A DNA stretch of 64,000 nucleotides, taken from contig CM054151.1 in the NCBI GenBank assembly GCA_028751875.1, positions 44,465,438-44,529,437 of the forward strand, read 5' to 3'. Below the pieces are notes generated by a model. That model had not been told where the DNA came from. It saw only the letters and a list, made by a program, of their open reading frames with translations, and ran no database searches. The position numbers and the translations under genes are program-made. This document shows, piece after piece, positions 32,086 through 45,241 of the stretch. Each line of letters begins with the position of its first letter. Within the stretch, counting starts at the first letter, position 1. This DNA comes from Rapana venosa. Its lineage: Eukaryota > Mollusca > Gastropoda > Neogastropoda > Muricidae.

Positions 32086-34022
32086 TTTTTACTCTCACCA
32101 ATCTAGATTGTTTCCTAATTCCACGCTGTTTCTCTGGAATGAGATCATGTTTTTTTTTGTACTCGATGACAGGCCTTTCCACTAAGGAGGTTACTTCGTT
32201 GATGTACTATAATGCACCAGGTCCTGTAGTCCAATGTGTTCTTGGGTTTTATGCTCTCTCTAATTTATTCTTGTTTTGTTATTTTTGTTCGAATATTGGA
32301 GTGATGATCATTTTTTCAATTTGAACTTCGTGGCACTTTGATCATTACATCTTGCGCCACGAGGATATGTCTTGAGAAGTAGGTTGTTCCAATTGCTCAT
32401 TCAGTGTCTGATTAGTGGTTATATCATTTTACACTGCAGTCCTGTTGTACTTCGTGTGCTTGTATTCTGGCTTTAGAGTACTCTTAATGTCATGTGATTA
32501 GCCTTGAGCATACTTTGTCTGAGAGTCGGTTGTTAGTTGTAACATTAAAAATGTTTCGATATGTAATCTCGTCATTTTGTCTGTGCTGTTATTTAGTTTG
32601 TAGTTTACATTGTTTCTTAGTCGCCACTGAACCTTCCTGCTCATATTGATCCATGTTTGTTTTCTATACTACGTACGTCTTTGGTGTATTAGGATTCTAG
32701 CGTACTTTATGTATACAAATAAGGTTGGTTTGAGTTTTGTATACTTGGACACTTCATTTTTTTTTGAATGATAGGCGTGCGTGCTTTGTCGCTATATCCT
32801 GAAGTAAGATGTCTATCAAAAATGTCAAGCCCAGATTTCAATCAGACGGTCGATAGATTTTAGGTTTATGTCATTGTAAATGGCTCCCGGCGTTTGTCAA
32901 GTCTGAAAGGAGAATCTTGACTAGTTAAAGTTGTAAGAAATACTGTAAAAAATCAGGTTTTCATGCCCTACTTTAGCGTATTTTGATTTACCGAATTTTT
33001 AAATGACAAGATGTTAAGCACAACCTGGCTTGATGATTCACTGCAATCACGTGATGAGGGCTGCACTATTCCTGTTATGTGTTGTTTTGTATGTAGGGCT
33101 AGTATGACATGATTCTCATTAATTGTTCTAGAGCTTATTTGCTATTCTCGAGTGTGGTCTAGTAAGTTTAGTGGATTTCTTAGGGCAACAAATACTTAGA
33201 TTGTTTTTGTGGACTCCTTTTTGGTATTTAGGTCTTTAAATAAGCTCTTTGTTAAATCCCCTCAGAATAATTGTTTCTATGTGTTTTGAGTATCTCCTCC
33301 GTCCATTAAGGGTAGTTGAAACTTTTCTAGCCCATGATCTCTAATGGTTTCTGAAGGCGATTTCTGCGTATATTAAATACCTATTAATACTTGGTATAAT
33401 TGAGCCCTTTCCCCCCTCATAGTTGTTTTAATTTTATTTCTAATCCACATGGATTCAAATGTCATAATAACTCAAGGTTTATCATATTCTATTTTACTAT
33501 ACTCTGAGCGAGGACGGGCTCTCCATATATGTATAGTAACACCACGAGATCGGACTTGGCGTGTTTCTACGTGTGGATCTCACCGGGTACGAATTTTGAT
33601 TACCCTTGGATGTATTCATGTGTTGCACTATGGTTACTAGATTCGGCGAAGTCTTCGCGCAACTGGCAGATTAAGCTAGACAACAGCTCAATAAACTGAT
33701 TTCCTCTGTTGAAAATATACGTTATTCGATATTGGTTCCCGCAAATTGTCATCTGTTTTGTTTGTTGAACTGTGCTGATATTCATGGTAGCTATACTCCG
33801 GGAGTCGGCCATGTTGTTTGGTCTGGCCACTTGTTGAAAGTTCAGATCCCAGAAGGACATAATTATTTGTTCGAGGATTGATTGGCCCTAACGCGCTCCC
33901 TCTGTTAATTTTATCCTTGTTCTAAACGTTTTAAGTAAAACTATCAAAAAACAGAAGAACCCGTTTTTTAGTAGTGTTTTTCTATTGCATTGTAAATCAA
34001 ACAGGAGAATATAATGATGATC
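29521..34022. other. Repeat-poor unassigned region
   Basis: About 4.5 kb with no transposon or gene I can recognise, and only one strong simple tract, the poly-C at 32,006-32,085. The longest ordinary frame (31,476-31,832, 118 codons) has no domain. The near absence of microsatellites contrasts sharply with everything around it. It separates the two exact copies. Confidence 0.5.
32006..32085. repeat. 80-bp poly-C tract
   Basis: Cytosines with two A interruptions. The minus strand is poly-G and could form G-quadruplexes. The Gly- and Pro-only frames are artefacts. Confidence 0.97.
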
Positions 34023-37000
34023 GTGAGAAGTCTCTTCATATCATGGATGTTGCTATGCTCCAACAAAACACAGGGAATGAATTTTGGCTTAGTGTGCATG
34101 AAAGCAGAGGTTGAGTTCATTGTCCAGGGATACCATGGGTTGCTGTACACCCAGAGGAGCATATATAGGTAGCATATTGTAAAAACAAAACCAAAAACAT
34201 TGTATGTCGCTTGAAGTTTATGGTCCTATTCTCCACTTTATTTTTTGTAGGAGGTTTGGAGTTTATTAATTGTGGGGGTCTAGTTCGTGGTCATCCCCCC
34301 TCCCCCCTCAACTCTCTATTTATATTCTGCTTTTGTTTTCTTGCTTGTGTTGTTATTTTGGTTTTTGTTGTGTCTGAAAGTTTTTGTTTGGTTTGGTTTG
34401 GTGGTTTTTGGTGTTATTGTTTCTGTCTCTTGATATTTTTCGTGGTTTTTGTCGGGGTGTGTTGGTTTGTTGTTTGTTTACTGTGTGAGCTTATAGGCAT
34501 TCGCGGTTTACTATTATTACCATGGATGTATCCATAAGGGTGGGGGACTGAATGTAAAAAAAAAAAGCACTCGGTGAGTGCATTTAAATCCATTATCTTC
34601 CAAATAAAATAATTTGTCATTATCATTGTCTTTTGTCTTTCTCTACTCTTTCTCACTCGCTCTCTCTCCAGAGATTAATTCCTTTTTGCTCTAATGTTAT
34701 GTCAAGCATGTCACCATTCTTAACACCTCAAATTCTAAAGTTTATTCTCCTCGTAGCTTGCCAGCTTTGTTTTTATTTGCATTTTTGCAGTTGTATTTGA
34801 CTTGTGAGTTGTGGGGGGGGGGGCTGGGGGGCGCCCGCGTGGGGCGGGGGTGGCGGGCGTTGGGGGGGGGGCGCGGGGGGGGAGGGCGCGGGCCGTGTTG
34901 GGTTGGTTGGTGCTGGAAGTTGTCTGTTCAATTTTTGTCTATCTACCCTTGAGTGGGCATTAAACAAACTGTGAAAACAAACAAAAAGCCTAAACAAACT
35001 AAACCCCCAAGCAAACAAACTACAAACTTGAAAAAAAAAAAAAAAAGAAAAAAAAAACCAGTCAAATACATCTTCTTCTCATTATCAGTCAACTCCTCTT
35101 TGGAGGCGGAACGTAAATATTTTTTTATCTACCTTAAATAACTCTGACAGAATTAAAAATTTGTGCATGTAAATCTTTCATCATGTGATAAAAAATGTCG
35201 ACCACAGTTCTTTTCAGAATGAAAGATCTGTCAGTTGCATCCAAAAACAGAGGGGATCATTGGACACAAGCGAATACACTTGTTTCCTGTGACCTTCGAT
35301 TGGGCCAAGTTTTATAAACATGGTCTATCGCGCACTCTTGCTTTACCTCTCGGCAGCCTTTTTTGTTATTGACTGTTGTTTTTCAAATCTCAAGTTCTTA
35401 TAGAAATTATAATGTTATTTTTTGTTCTGGTAGCATGTAGGCTTATTGAGTCAGTGTTGATAATAGGCTGTGCTATTGCTTGTTTCCAGTGTTTTACGAT
35501 ACTATTAAAGCCGTACCTTAGCTATGGCCCTCTGCCATGCAAGTAGGCAAAAATATTAGGTTCTATACAAAACCAAGCACTTTTTTCTGTCTATTGTATT
35601 TGATTGGCCAAGAGACTTCAGTTCTGACCTACATGGTTATTCTATTTACAACCATTGTGCTTTACACATAAAAAAGACTAGATGGCGACCATTGTAAGTT
35701 CTGAAGTATGAATGAAAAACATGAGACAAGAGAACAAAGTGACACTGCTAGAGTCTTAGAGGGCCAGTAGTTTATCTCTCGGCAGTTGCAAAGGATTTTG
35801 TTTTTTTCTTACTGATCTGTCAAGATTCCAAAGAGTGAGCCTTTCCTTTGTGTTCTGGCTGAATGATGGAACAGTTCTGTGGTTAAGGTTTCCTTTTTTG
35901 TTTTTGTTTTTTATTTCTTTAAAACTGTTGATTATTCCTGTGCTAATTAAGTACTGGAGAGAGTTCCTATTTAGGAATTGGGGTCAGTTTTGAACTGTAG
36001 ATGAGGAATAGGAACATTGATAATGCTGTTGGAGGATTACCACCCTGCAAACTAAAGGAAGAACTCAGTTCAATATTCTTTGTGCATGTGTCCAGATACT
36101 TAAGCTGTCGTCCCCTAATGCATTGTGCACCCCCCCCCTCACCACCACACACACACACACACAGAGTGAGCAGACATGCACCCACCTCCCCCATCCACAC
36201 GTACTAACATACACACAACTATCTCTTGTAAAAACCTAGTTGTTCATTTTATTTGTGTTGGTTTGTATTCAATTGTCTGTTTTATGTTGTTATTGTTGCT
36301 GTTGTTGTTGTTTGTACTATGTGTGTATGTGTGTAGTTTTCTTGTTGGTTCTTGTTCGCTTTTATCGTTTTTTGTTCTTGTTGTTGTTCAGTTCTTTGTA
36401 TGGTTGGAGGGGCTGTGGATGTGTGTGTGTAGTGTCTGTGGGGGGGGGGGGGTGGGGGGGGGGGGGGGGGGGGGGGGGGGGTGTTGGTGGGAGTGGGTGG
36501 GGTAGGGGTTTGGGGAGGAGTAGTGGCGTTTTGGTTTTGTTTGGTTTGCTATGTTTTTATGGTGGAAATATTTTCAGAAGAATTTCTCTTCTTTAATTTG
36601 AGTTGTATGGTTAACATTGTTCATGTGTGTTTTTTGTTGTTGTTATTTTTCATTTTTAAATTTCTATGTATGCATCTTACTTATTTTTCTCTTGTTTGAT
36701 TTGTTTTGTGTTTAAAATTGCTTATAGGTTTTCTTTATCTATTTTTGTATATATGTTCATCTTTTTTCTTTTTTCTTTTTTTTGATAGATGGCTTAGTGA
36801 AAAAAAAGCAAAGCAAATGCCATGACTAGTTCAATGTACCATCGGAAAATAACAGTTTGACTATGACATGCATTGCATGCGATGCACACATAACAAATCA
36901 TGGAAATTATCTACTTGTACACATGAGGGAAACTTTTAGTTGTTATATCAGCTGATAATGTCTTCGGGTTACAGAGCATTTGATATGTATATGCCTTGCC

Positions 37001-40000
37001 ATCCATTACCCAACCCCAAGAAGGGGTCTTGTGCCTATGCCTCGTTTTTCTTGCTGCTGGAACTAACTTCACACACACAGTCTCACCACACATCACGTAA
37101 ACTCACAGACACCGACACTAATTGTATGGATGTATTGAAATGTTATAAAGCAACACTTAAGAGCATGAGCGACATATGTAAGAGGGAAAGGAATGGATTG
37201 TCACGTATTGTCAAAATATAACAGATATGTATTTGTATAAGTTGGGCGGTATTTTATTTTTGCATGTTTGTTGGGTCTATTTGGTTTTTAGTTTCCAAAA
37301 CTCTGTTTGTGACTGAATCTACTGAGGACAGAGTCTTCCAGTGTGTCTGTAGCACTCTACGTTCTTACGGACGCTTCTTCCCCTTTTTTTCTGCCAAAAA
37401 AATTTTTTCCTGTTAAGCCCACCCCTTGAACTTTGTGTGCTTGGTTCTGTTGACATGTAGGAAAAGAAGGATACAGCGGTCTAGATCGTGAGTGAAAAAA
37501 ATGGAATATGTTTCTTTATTGTGTGTTGGGTGTGTGTGTGTATGAGAGCAAGCAAGTTAGTAGTATTGTGTTTTCGTAGTAAGTGTTTGTGTAGTAAGTC
37601 GCTGCAGTAATAGTAGTCATGTATGTGTGTGGCAGTTCTAGTAGTAGTAGTAGTTGAAGTTAGTTTGCATGTGTGGAAGCAGGAGGGCAGTGTGTAAATA
37701 GTAGTAGTCAGTGGTGGTTTCTCGCTTTTTCAGGATTGGGAGTGTAAAAGGGCAGTATTAGTAGTAGCAAAAGTAGTTTTGGCCCAGTAGTAAGTATTAT
37801 CAGATGTAGCAGTAGTAGTGTTAGTAAAATTTATAGCAGATGGTAGTAATTGGTAGTTTTTCCTTTAAGTCTGACTGACATCAGTCAGATATAGACCACC
37901 ACTGCGTAGGAATTAGGAGATGAGATTGTGGGAGTGAAAAAGTGTGGGAGTTAGAGGTCCTGTGTATGATTGTGTCTGTGTGTCCTGTGAAACACATTAT
38001 AGTACATAATCCGCTCCCTGAAGGTCCTTAAGAAACATGCTGTGCCCCTGTTTTTTTAAACTGCCAGCCCCCTGTTGTGGCTGGTGGCTGTGAAGGTTGT
38101 CACAGCTCCAGGGAGTGGGTCAAGTGGGATAGTTAGGGATCCCATGACCTTCAGGGTTGTTCCCTCAGGTGTGTTTGTGTCTCTAATAGCCAAAGGACAA
38201 CAAAACTCCGCCTCCTGTCTTCTTCCTGTGTAGCTTTAGCCCTCTAAAACCAGACAGGACGTTTTCACTGAAAGGAAAGATCCTTAGCCTGGGAAGGCAG
38301 TTTTTGAGAAGGGTTTTTTTTTTTTTTTGGTGGGCCGGGGTGGGTGCGTGGGGGGGAGCGGAGGGTGCGGTGGGAGGGGGGAAGAGAGAGATGGAGAGCG
38401 ACGGATCGGGAGTCGTGTTAGCCTTCATGAGGCTTTTTTGTAAAAGAGGTATTTATTATTATATTTTATTCTATTTTATAGCGTGGATAATGGACTAACG
38501 ACTCTTTGGGGGAGAGGGATTAAGGGGTTAGTGAACTCGTCAGCCTAAGAGGCAGTTTTCAGGGAAGGGGCGAGGGGGCACAGTAGACTGAGAAAAACCC
38601 AGATGAAAACAGACTCTGCTTGCCGCCCACTGTCACAAGTCATGAAGAAAAAAGATTGTGGAAGTCCACCCTCGGAGCCAGATCTGGCAGACCAGTGGCG
38701 CCACACTAAGGTGTGGACTCTTCTAATTAAACTCTGCAGCCAAGCTAGACGCTGTCCGTAGACTGTCGAAGGGAAAAGAAGGCACAGCGTTGGTCTGCCC
38801 AGTCAGATGGAACCTTATGCTACTAATTACTGTGGGGCGTTGAAGGGGCCAGTCAGAGCAGTAGCAGCTATGGGACCATGTATGGTATGGATGATATCAA
38901 ATTGGCAAAGCTATGCAGCTCACCACCTTCTGCACGGAGAGCGGGCTGGCCTGGTTGGACCCTGCACTGCCTTGCTGTTCTTCAGCTTCTGCAGTCACCA
39001 TTTTCCTGTCGGCCACAGTCACACCTGCACTGCTGCACTGTCTTCCAGCAATCTGCAGTCACACCTTTGGCCAGTCGGGCCACAGTCTACACCCTGCACT
39101 GATGCTTCATTTCAGCATCTCAGTCATCACACTTTGCCGTGGGCCCCCTATCTCGTAACACACCTGCTCCACACAGCACAACACATGTGATTGAGATACA
39201 GGACAGTGTCCAAACGAAAGTCCTGAGCTGTAATGCAAAAACAACTGAACTACAGACACTAGATTCTGGATGCCATTAAGTCTGAGGAACAGAGCCCAGG
39301 ATGCACACGTGACCATCACCTCCCCACACCAATTCAGTTCCTGACAGAGAGGTATTTACAAGTCACACACGACTCCAGTTCAGACCCAGTTACACTATAA
39401 CTATACACATTTTAACACACACATTACAGTTTTCTTGTTAAAAACCCAGATAGTATACTGAATAACAACTAGTGATAAAGCACAATAAACGTATAAAAAC
39501 AAGAACATGATAACCACACCATAAACAGTATCAAAAACAAACATGCATAACTACACAAAAGTATAAACAAAACAGGAAGACACACATAACAGTATTAAAA
39601 AACAAACATGATAACACACAATAACAGTAATAAAAACAAATCATTGAATAACACAAATAACGTATATAAAAAACATATATGATAACATCACAATACAGTT
39701 ATATAAAAACAAACAACCTCGATAACCACAATTAATACAGTCTAAAGTACAAACCAACATAAAAATCAGGCTAGCTATACATTGTAAGCAGGTCATCTCA
39801 CACAAGAAAAGAAGCTGCCGGTAAAACATGGTGGTGGATCTCATGCTGGCTTTACGAGGTGGAGCATGGGCAGTAAGAGTAGCCAGCCTAAGACAATGCT
39901 AGATTGTGCTGTTGTTAAATGCAGACCTACATGTCAGCGCCTAGTCCAGGCATGTGGATTGATTCATGAATGGTCAAGTGATGTCTAAGGAAGGCTTTCT

Positions 40001-40513
40001 ACCACAATGGATATGAATCTGAACCATGTCTACAGTATGAGCAAGTGTAACCAGTGCTTTTCACCCATGTGAGCAAGGGCACACAGATAAAACTGCCCCA
40101 TTGTCCATGTGTCGATGTTGATTCAGAGTTCCATTATCCATGGTGTTCTGCTAGTGTGACATTACCCCATGCAACTCTAATACTGAAATAGGCAAACATT
40201 ACCTGCATGTTAATCTGGTTTGTTTCCTTAGGTGTTTATGTGTGTGGTGTGTGAGTTTGTGTGTGTGTGTGTGTTGTGTGTGTGTGTTGTGTGTTTGTGT
40301 GTGTGCTTTTTTTCTTGTGTGTGTGTCGTGCTGTGTGTGTGTGTTTGTTTATGTGTGTGTGTGTGTGTTGTGTGTGTGTGTGTGTTTGGTTACCATAAAT
40401 TTGTACCAAATTATGTTGTCACGATCTGCCTTATTTGTTTTTACCATGGCTGTCGGCATCAAGAAGATGGAGGACTATAAAATGTTCCCCTTTGTGGATA
40501 TTGTGAATATACA

Positions 40514-43500
40514 TATTTATTTTGTATTTAAGGACTGGTCTTGTGTTAGACGTACAGTGGAGGTCAGCCACTGGGAGGAAGGAGACAGTCAGGACTTTAG
40601 ACAAAGGGGTAAATACTGTGTGTGGTGTGTGTGTTGTGGTGTGTGGGTCGTGTGTGTGCGTCGTGGGTGTGTGTGTGTGTCCGCTCGTGTGCTGTGTGGT
40701 GTAAGGCAATTCCTTGTACAAATATTTGATGTACCCTTCAAAAACAAAAAAGCCTTTTTTTACTCTTTACATGGCATGATTGTGTCAAGAAATCTGAACA
40801 ATACTGGTTGGGGCGGGGGGGGCGGTTTAATGTTGTAGATGTTGTTACAGGTCATTGTGTAGTTGTGTGTATTCATGTTCTTTCTATGACTTTAAAGGTT
40901 GGCATATCATCCTTTGAAGTGTGTGGAGGGACAGGACTGGGAGGGAAACTCCACAGGATTCTGGCAGAAGAGGTAAATAGTCGGTGATCTACTCTTGTGT
41001 GTGCGGGCGGGGGGTGGGGTTGGTGTGCCCGGGGGGGGGATGCGATGTAGTGTCGCTGGATTTGGCCAGGGGTGTTTGTTTTGTTGTATGGTGGGCCGGG
41101 CGGGGGGGAGTTTAGTAGTAAGAAACATGACATTCTTAATATTGATGGTTTCTGTTTATATATTCCCAGGGTTTTTTTCCTGTACCAATGCTGTCAGACA
41201 TATCAGGTGGCCACCATTATTTTTTATTAGGTTAAGGAGTGCTGTGTATTTGTGTTAATGTGCAGTCTTATATTGTGTCGTGTCGTCTGATGTGTGTGTT
41301 ATGAATGGGCGTGTGCACGCATATGTGTGTGTTTTCTTTTGGCAGACAGGGTGCTGCATCTCTTGTTTAAAACAATCGGCATCATCAAATGGGTTAATGT
41401 GCATGGTTTTGCAGGATTGCTGTTTGAAATTATGTATCTGTGTGCAGGGTCGATAGAAGGTAACTGAAACTGTTTCTTAGTGTGTGTATGTGTTTGGGGG
41501 GGGTGTGTGCGGGAGTTCGTGTGAGTAATGTGTCCTGTAGTGTGCGCTGTGTGTGTCGTTTTATGTGTTGTAGTGTGGGAGTGTAGAGAGAGAAAGAAGG
41601 ATGGGTAGATTTGTTTTTGTTTAGAGATGTTTTTGTAAAGTTGCAAGGTTGTGTGTGGAGGACAGTGGGCTGACACATCTGACTGAGAAAGGGTAGGACT
41701 ATGGGTAGAGAGAGGTAATTACTATGTGTGTGTGCTGTTTGTATAGCGTTGTGGGTATGTGTGTGTGTGTTGTGTGTGGAATAGAGAAGGAGGAGAATGT
41801 CTGCTTTTCATGTGTTTGTCCCAATGAGTAAAGGGAGGGGTGGCCAGTTCTGTTTTGTTAAAAGGTTTTTTATTGACATTTTTTATGTACTTTATTCTTT
41901 GTGTATTCCTTTTTTGCGTGTCTCTTTTGGTCATGTTTATTTTTCATAGTGTTCAATTTTTGCACATGTTTCAATTCAACACTATCCCTATGTTGGTGGA
42001 GAGCAACCCTTCTTTTCCTAGCACATGCGCTACGTTTCTAGCAGTTTATTAAGTGTGGGCATGTGCACTAATGTTAAATTATAGTCATGCATTAGTTAAT
42101 GAGAGTTTGTACTGGACCCTGTTATAGGGGGGCTGGATCTGGAGTTTGCCTGTGAGGGGTGTGTCTGTATTATATTATGCATTTTGTACAAATATAGTTT
42201 GTTTCTTGGACAATACTGATTATTTTTTGTTTTAAATGGTATGGCTGCATCGCCACCTAAAAAGCGGAAGGGACATCTGGGGGAGAGGGGTAGGGGGGTT
42301 AGTAAGGCGAAAATGGCCCTCAGGGGGGGGGGGAGGGATTTGTGGGGTGGGGGGGGGATGTTGAATTCAAATGTTGCTGGTAGAAAATTGTACAATGTGT
42401 TATTTTTGTGAGTTCAAGGTTGGTGTATTTTGGTTATCCGTGGACGATATAGTGGAGAATAGGACCTGGGAGGGAGACAGTCGGGATTTGGGCGTAGGTA
42501 AAATAATTATGTGTGCCTTGCCTGTTGCATGTGTTCCTTGTGTCGTGGTGTTTTCTTTGTAGACACCCTCGCTAAATTCATTTTTAAAACATGACATCAT
42601 GATGTTGTTATGTGCGTCGTGATTTGCGGATTGTTGTTTGAAAACATACATTTTGTGTGCAAAGGTAATCACAAGGTAACTGAACATGTCTGGCGTGAGT
42701 AGTTGACAAGGAGGCCGGGAAGTTCATGTTTAATAGAGTGGTTTTGTTTTTCGGTTTTGTGCCCGTGGTTGTTTTTTATTTTTTTGCATGTTGACTTGAA
42801 CACTTATCATATGTTTCAGGAGTACAAACCCCCGTCTCTTTTCCATCTAGACATGTTGACACTGTGTGTTTATTTTGCACAATATGTAGCTAGTTTTTAG
42901 CTCTTTTTTTTTGTTGTTTTTAACATTATGTCAAAACACTTTGTTGATTAGGAAAAGTGGGGCAGTTTTTGGTTTAGATAAATTCAATATCTTCATTGTA
43001 ACCCTGATCACTATTTTGATCTGTTCCCGGTGACGTAAAATCTTTCGGCTCATTTGTTATAAGATGCTTAACCCTTGACATGTTGGGTTCTGGAGTTTGC
43101 TTGAGGTGAGGGGTTTGGCTTGATGTGGTGTCTAGGACTATGTGTTTAGGACTAAATAATCCTGCCACCAAAATATTGGAGGGGTGTTTTGGAAGAAATC
43201 ACAAAACATTGGGGTGAGGGCGTGGATGGGCGGATCATGATATGTGCCAAATGTTGTTGTGGACTTTGTTGTACCATAATCAAGAATGTTGATTCTGTGA
43301 GTTCGCACGGATGCGGTGTGGAGGAGATACGTGGAGGGACAGGACTGGGAGGAGAGGCTTCAGGCCCTCTGGCAAAGGTTAAATTTTAAATTTGTGTGTG
43401 TGGTGTTAAATTAATCAATCAATTCATTCATTTATTTTGTTTCTTTTTATTTTGAGCGAAATGTGTGTGTTTGTTATTTGGTTTGTGGGGCCATGATGTG

Positions 43501-44044
43501 CAGTACATTGTGAAACATGGGGTCAGAAATTATTTTTTTATCATTTTGTGAATGTGCATGTGTGTTGCCATTTTTGTTTAATAACATACATTTGTGTGGT
43601 GCACAGGTTAAATACAAATCTACGTAACATGCAACTCTATTTCTTTTGAGGATATGTGAACAGGGGGACAAGAAGCAGTTCTGTTTTTATGGTTGTTTTG
43701 TATTTGACATCTTTGAAGTACTTTGTGTTTCCATTTTGCGTGCCTTCCTTTGTGTATGTGTATCTTTGTTCGTATTCGATTTATGCATGTCGACTTGGAA
43801 CACTATCCCTACGTTAAATGGACAGGACCCCTCTTTCCCACAGAAACCCATGCACTGCAACACTTGGACAATAAACTGTAATATATTTCTGCATTAGTTA
43901 TGGAAGTGTATTGGACCCATTTGGGGGATGGAAGCAGTTTGCTTCTGGCGGTGTGTGTTTGTGTCTCGTATTAGATGATACATATTTTTAAACAGTCATG
44001 TTTGTACAAATACTTTACCTTTTATTTTCTATGGCCAGCTGCTA
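40514..44044. repeat. Modular long-unit tandem array, copy 2
   Basis: Exact counterpart of 24,130-27,660. In this location the array continues beyond an inserted retroelement (44,052-45,183) into 45,241-47,620. The array therefore has a natural continuation here. Confidence 0.8.
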
Positions 44045-44051
44045 TCTAATT

Positions 44052-44518
44052 GTCAAAGTCAAGTCAAGTCAAGTCAAAATTTTATTTTCCAGCTGGTACA
44101 TTGATTGTATAGCATTGCATTTATGCTTTTTTTCCATCAAGCCATCTATCCTTAAAGAACATAAAATTTCTCGTAATAGAAATTCTTGACATTTCGTTTA
44201 ATTGCATCATTTACCGTTACTTAAACCAGTTAAGAAACAAGAGGAAAAAAATCGATAAGGAGGATACATTGTAGATACACAATTACCTCATATTCTATAT
44301 ACATGCACAACACATACTCTGCATCGACCCCCGACTGTAGAGCGCTGTCGCATTGCCGTTGCTCAGCTCACGTTTCCCTCACACACATTTTAAATAAAAA
44401 TGTTTTAAGAATTTTAAAAAAAAGAAAATCATAATACATCTGGACAAACAAATATTACTCTCACCCTAATGTTTACATCACATTCTTTTCACCGTTCTAT
44501 TACTTTAGATAATAAAAA
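44052..44518 (-). mobile_element. (TTGAC)n element 3' region, joined to an RT fragment
   Basis: The terminal 467 bp of the (TTGAC)n element on the minus strand. Upstream on that strand the sequence changes abruptly at 44,519 from the expected 3' UTR to a reverse-transcriptase ORF. This is either a deletion within one LINE or an assembly chimera. Confidence 0.7.
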
Positions 44519-45179
44519 TTTGTTTACTATGTTTTTGTTTTTTAACAGCAGACCCCCATACCAACAAACCAAGGAAAATGAAAGGACAGACCCCAATAAA
44601 GCATGGGTAGAAATTTTGTAAAACTTTTACATTTACTTTAAGACTCCTGAGTTTTTGAAGGAAAAAGATGCGTGAGTGGCATTTCCTATTTACAAGATCT
44701 GTATTAGCATCAAAATTTAGTTTATCATCAATAATAGTACCTAGATATTTGTATTGGTGTACACGCTCTACCTTTACACCATCAGTGTAAAGATTTGGTA
44801 TGGGCTGGGGGTCCCTGCGAAAATCAATCAACATTTCCTTAGTCTTTTCAACATTAAGGTCAAGACAGTTCTGTTTGCATGAGGAGGAGAACTCCTCAAC
44901 TTGTTTAAAATACATGACATGGGAATTAGACAGATCTTCCAGAGCAGAGTCATCAGAATATTTGATTAACGGTATAAGATCAGAGCCAGTGCAGTCATTT
45001 GTGTAAAGGGTGAAAAGGATGGGGGACAGAACAGTGCCTTGGGGAGAACCAGTGGAAGTTGATCTTTGAGTGGATATGGCTTTTTGAAATCTAACAAACT
45101 GTGTCCGGTGTGTCAAAAAGCTCATTATCCAGAGAATTAGCCGAGGACAGACATCTATTGAGAGCAGTTTGAGAGCTAA

Positions 45180-45183
<4 letters not shown>
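44519..45183 (-). mobile_element. L2/CR1-like LINE reverse transcriptase fragment
   Basis: On the minus strand the frame (whole ORF 44,505-45,362) passes 'LSIDVCPRLILWIMSFLTHR', GSPQGTV (45,030-45,050), the catalytic-site tetrad YSDD (44,949-44,960), and 'LNVEKTKEMLIDFR'. It continues through 'VHQYKYLGTIIDDKLNFDAN' to a decayed 'VWGSAVKKQKH'. The C-terminus is lost at 44,519. The 5' end merges into a (CA)n run. YSDD replaces the usual (Y/F)ADD, but both aspartates remain. Confidence 0.85.

Positions 45184-45237
<54 letters not shown>
45181..45237. repeat. (TG)n microsatellite
   Basis: A TG run at the boundary between the RT fragment and the resumed tandem array. TG tracts also occur inside array units. 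Confidence 0.95.

Positions 45238-45240
<3 letters not shown>

Positions 45241-45241
<1 letters not shown>

Larger units (their letters stand above)
34023..44518. repeat. 10,496-bp exact duplication, copy 2
   Basis: Apparently identical to 17,639-28,134. Everything listed for copy 1 recurs here at +16,384. The right edge at 44,518/44,519 falls where the (TTGAC)n element 3' region meets a reverse-transcriptase ORF, unlike copy 1. Confidence 0.95.

Noticed and set aside
17639..44518. Recent biological segmental duplication as the primary explanation
   Set aside because: Possible, but exact homopolymer identity, a start at a scaffold gap and lengths that are multiples of 256 fit an assembly artefact better. 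I kept it as the alternative.
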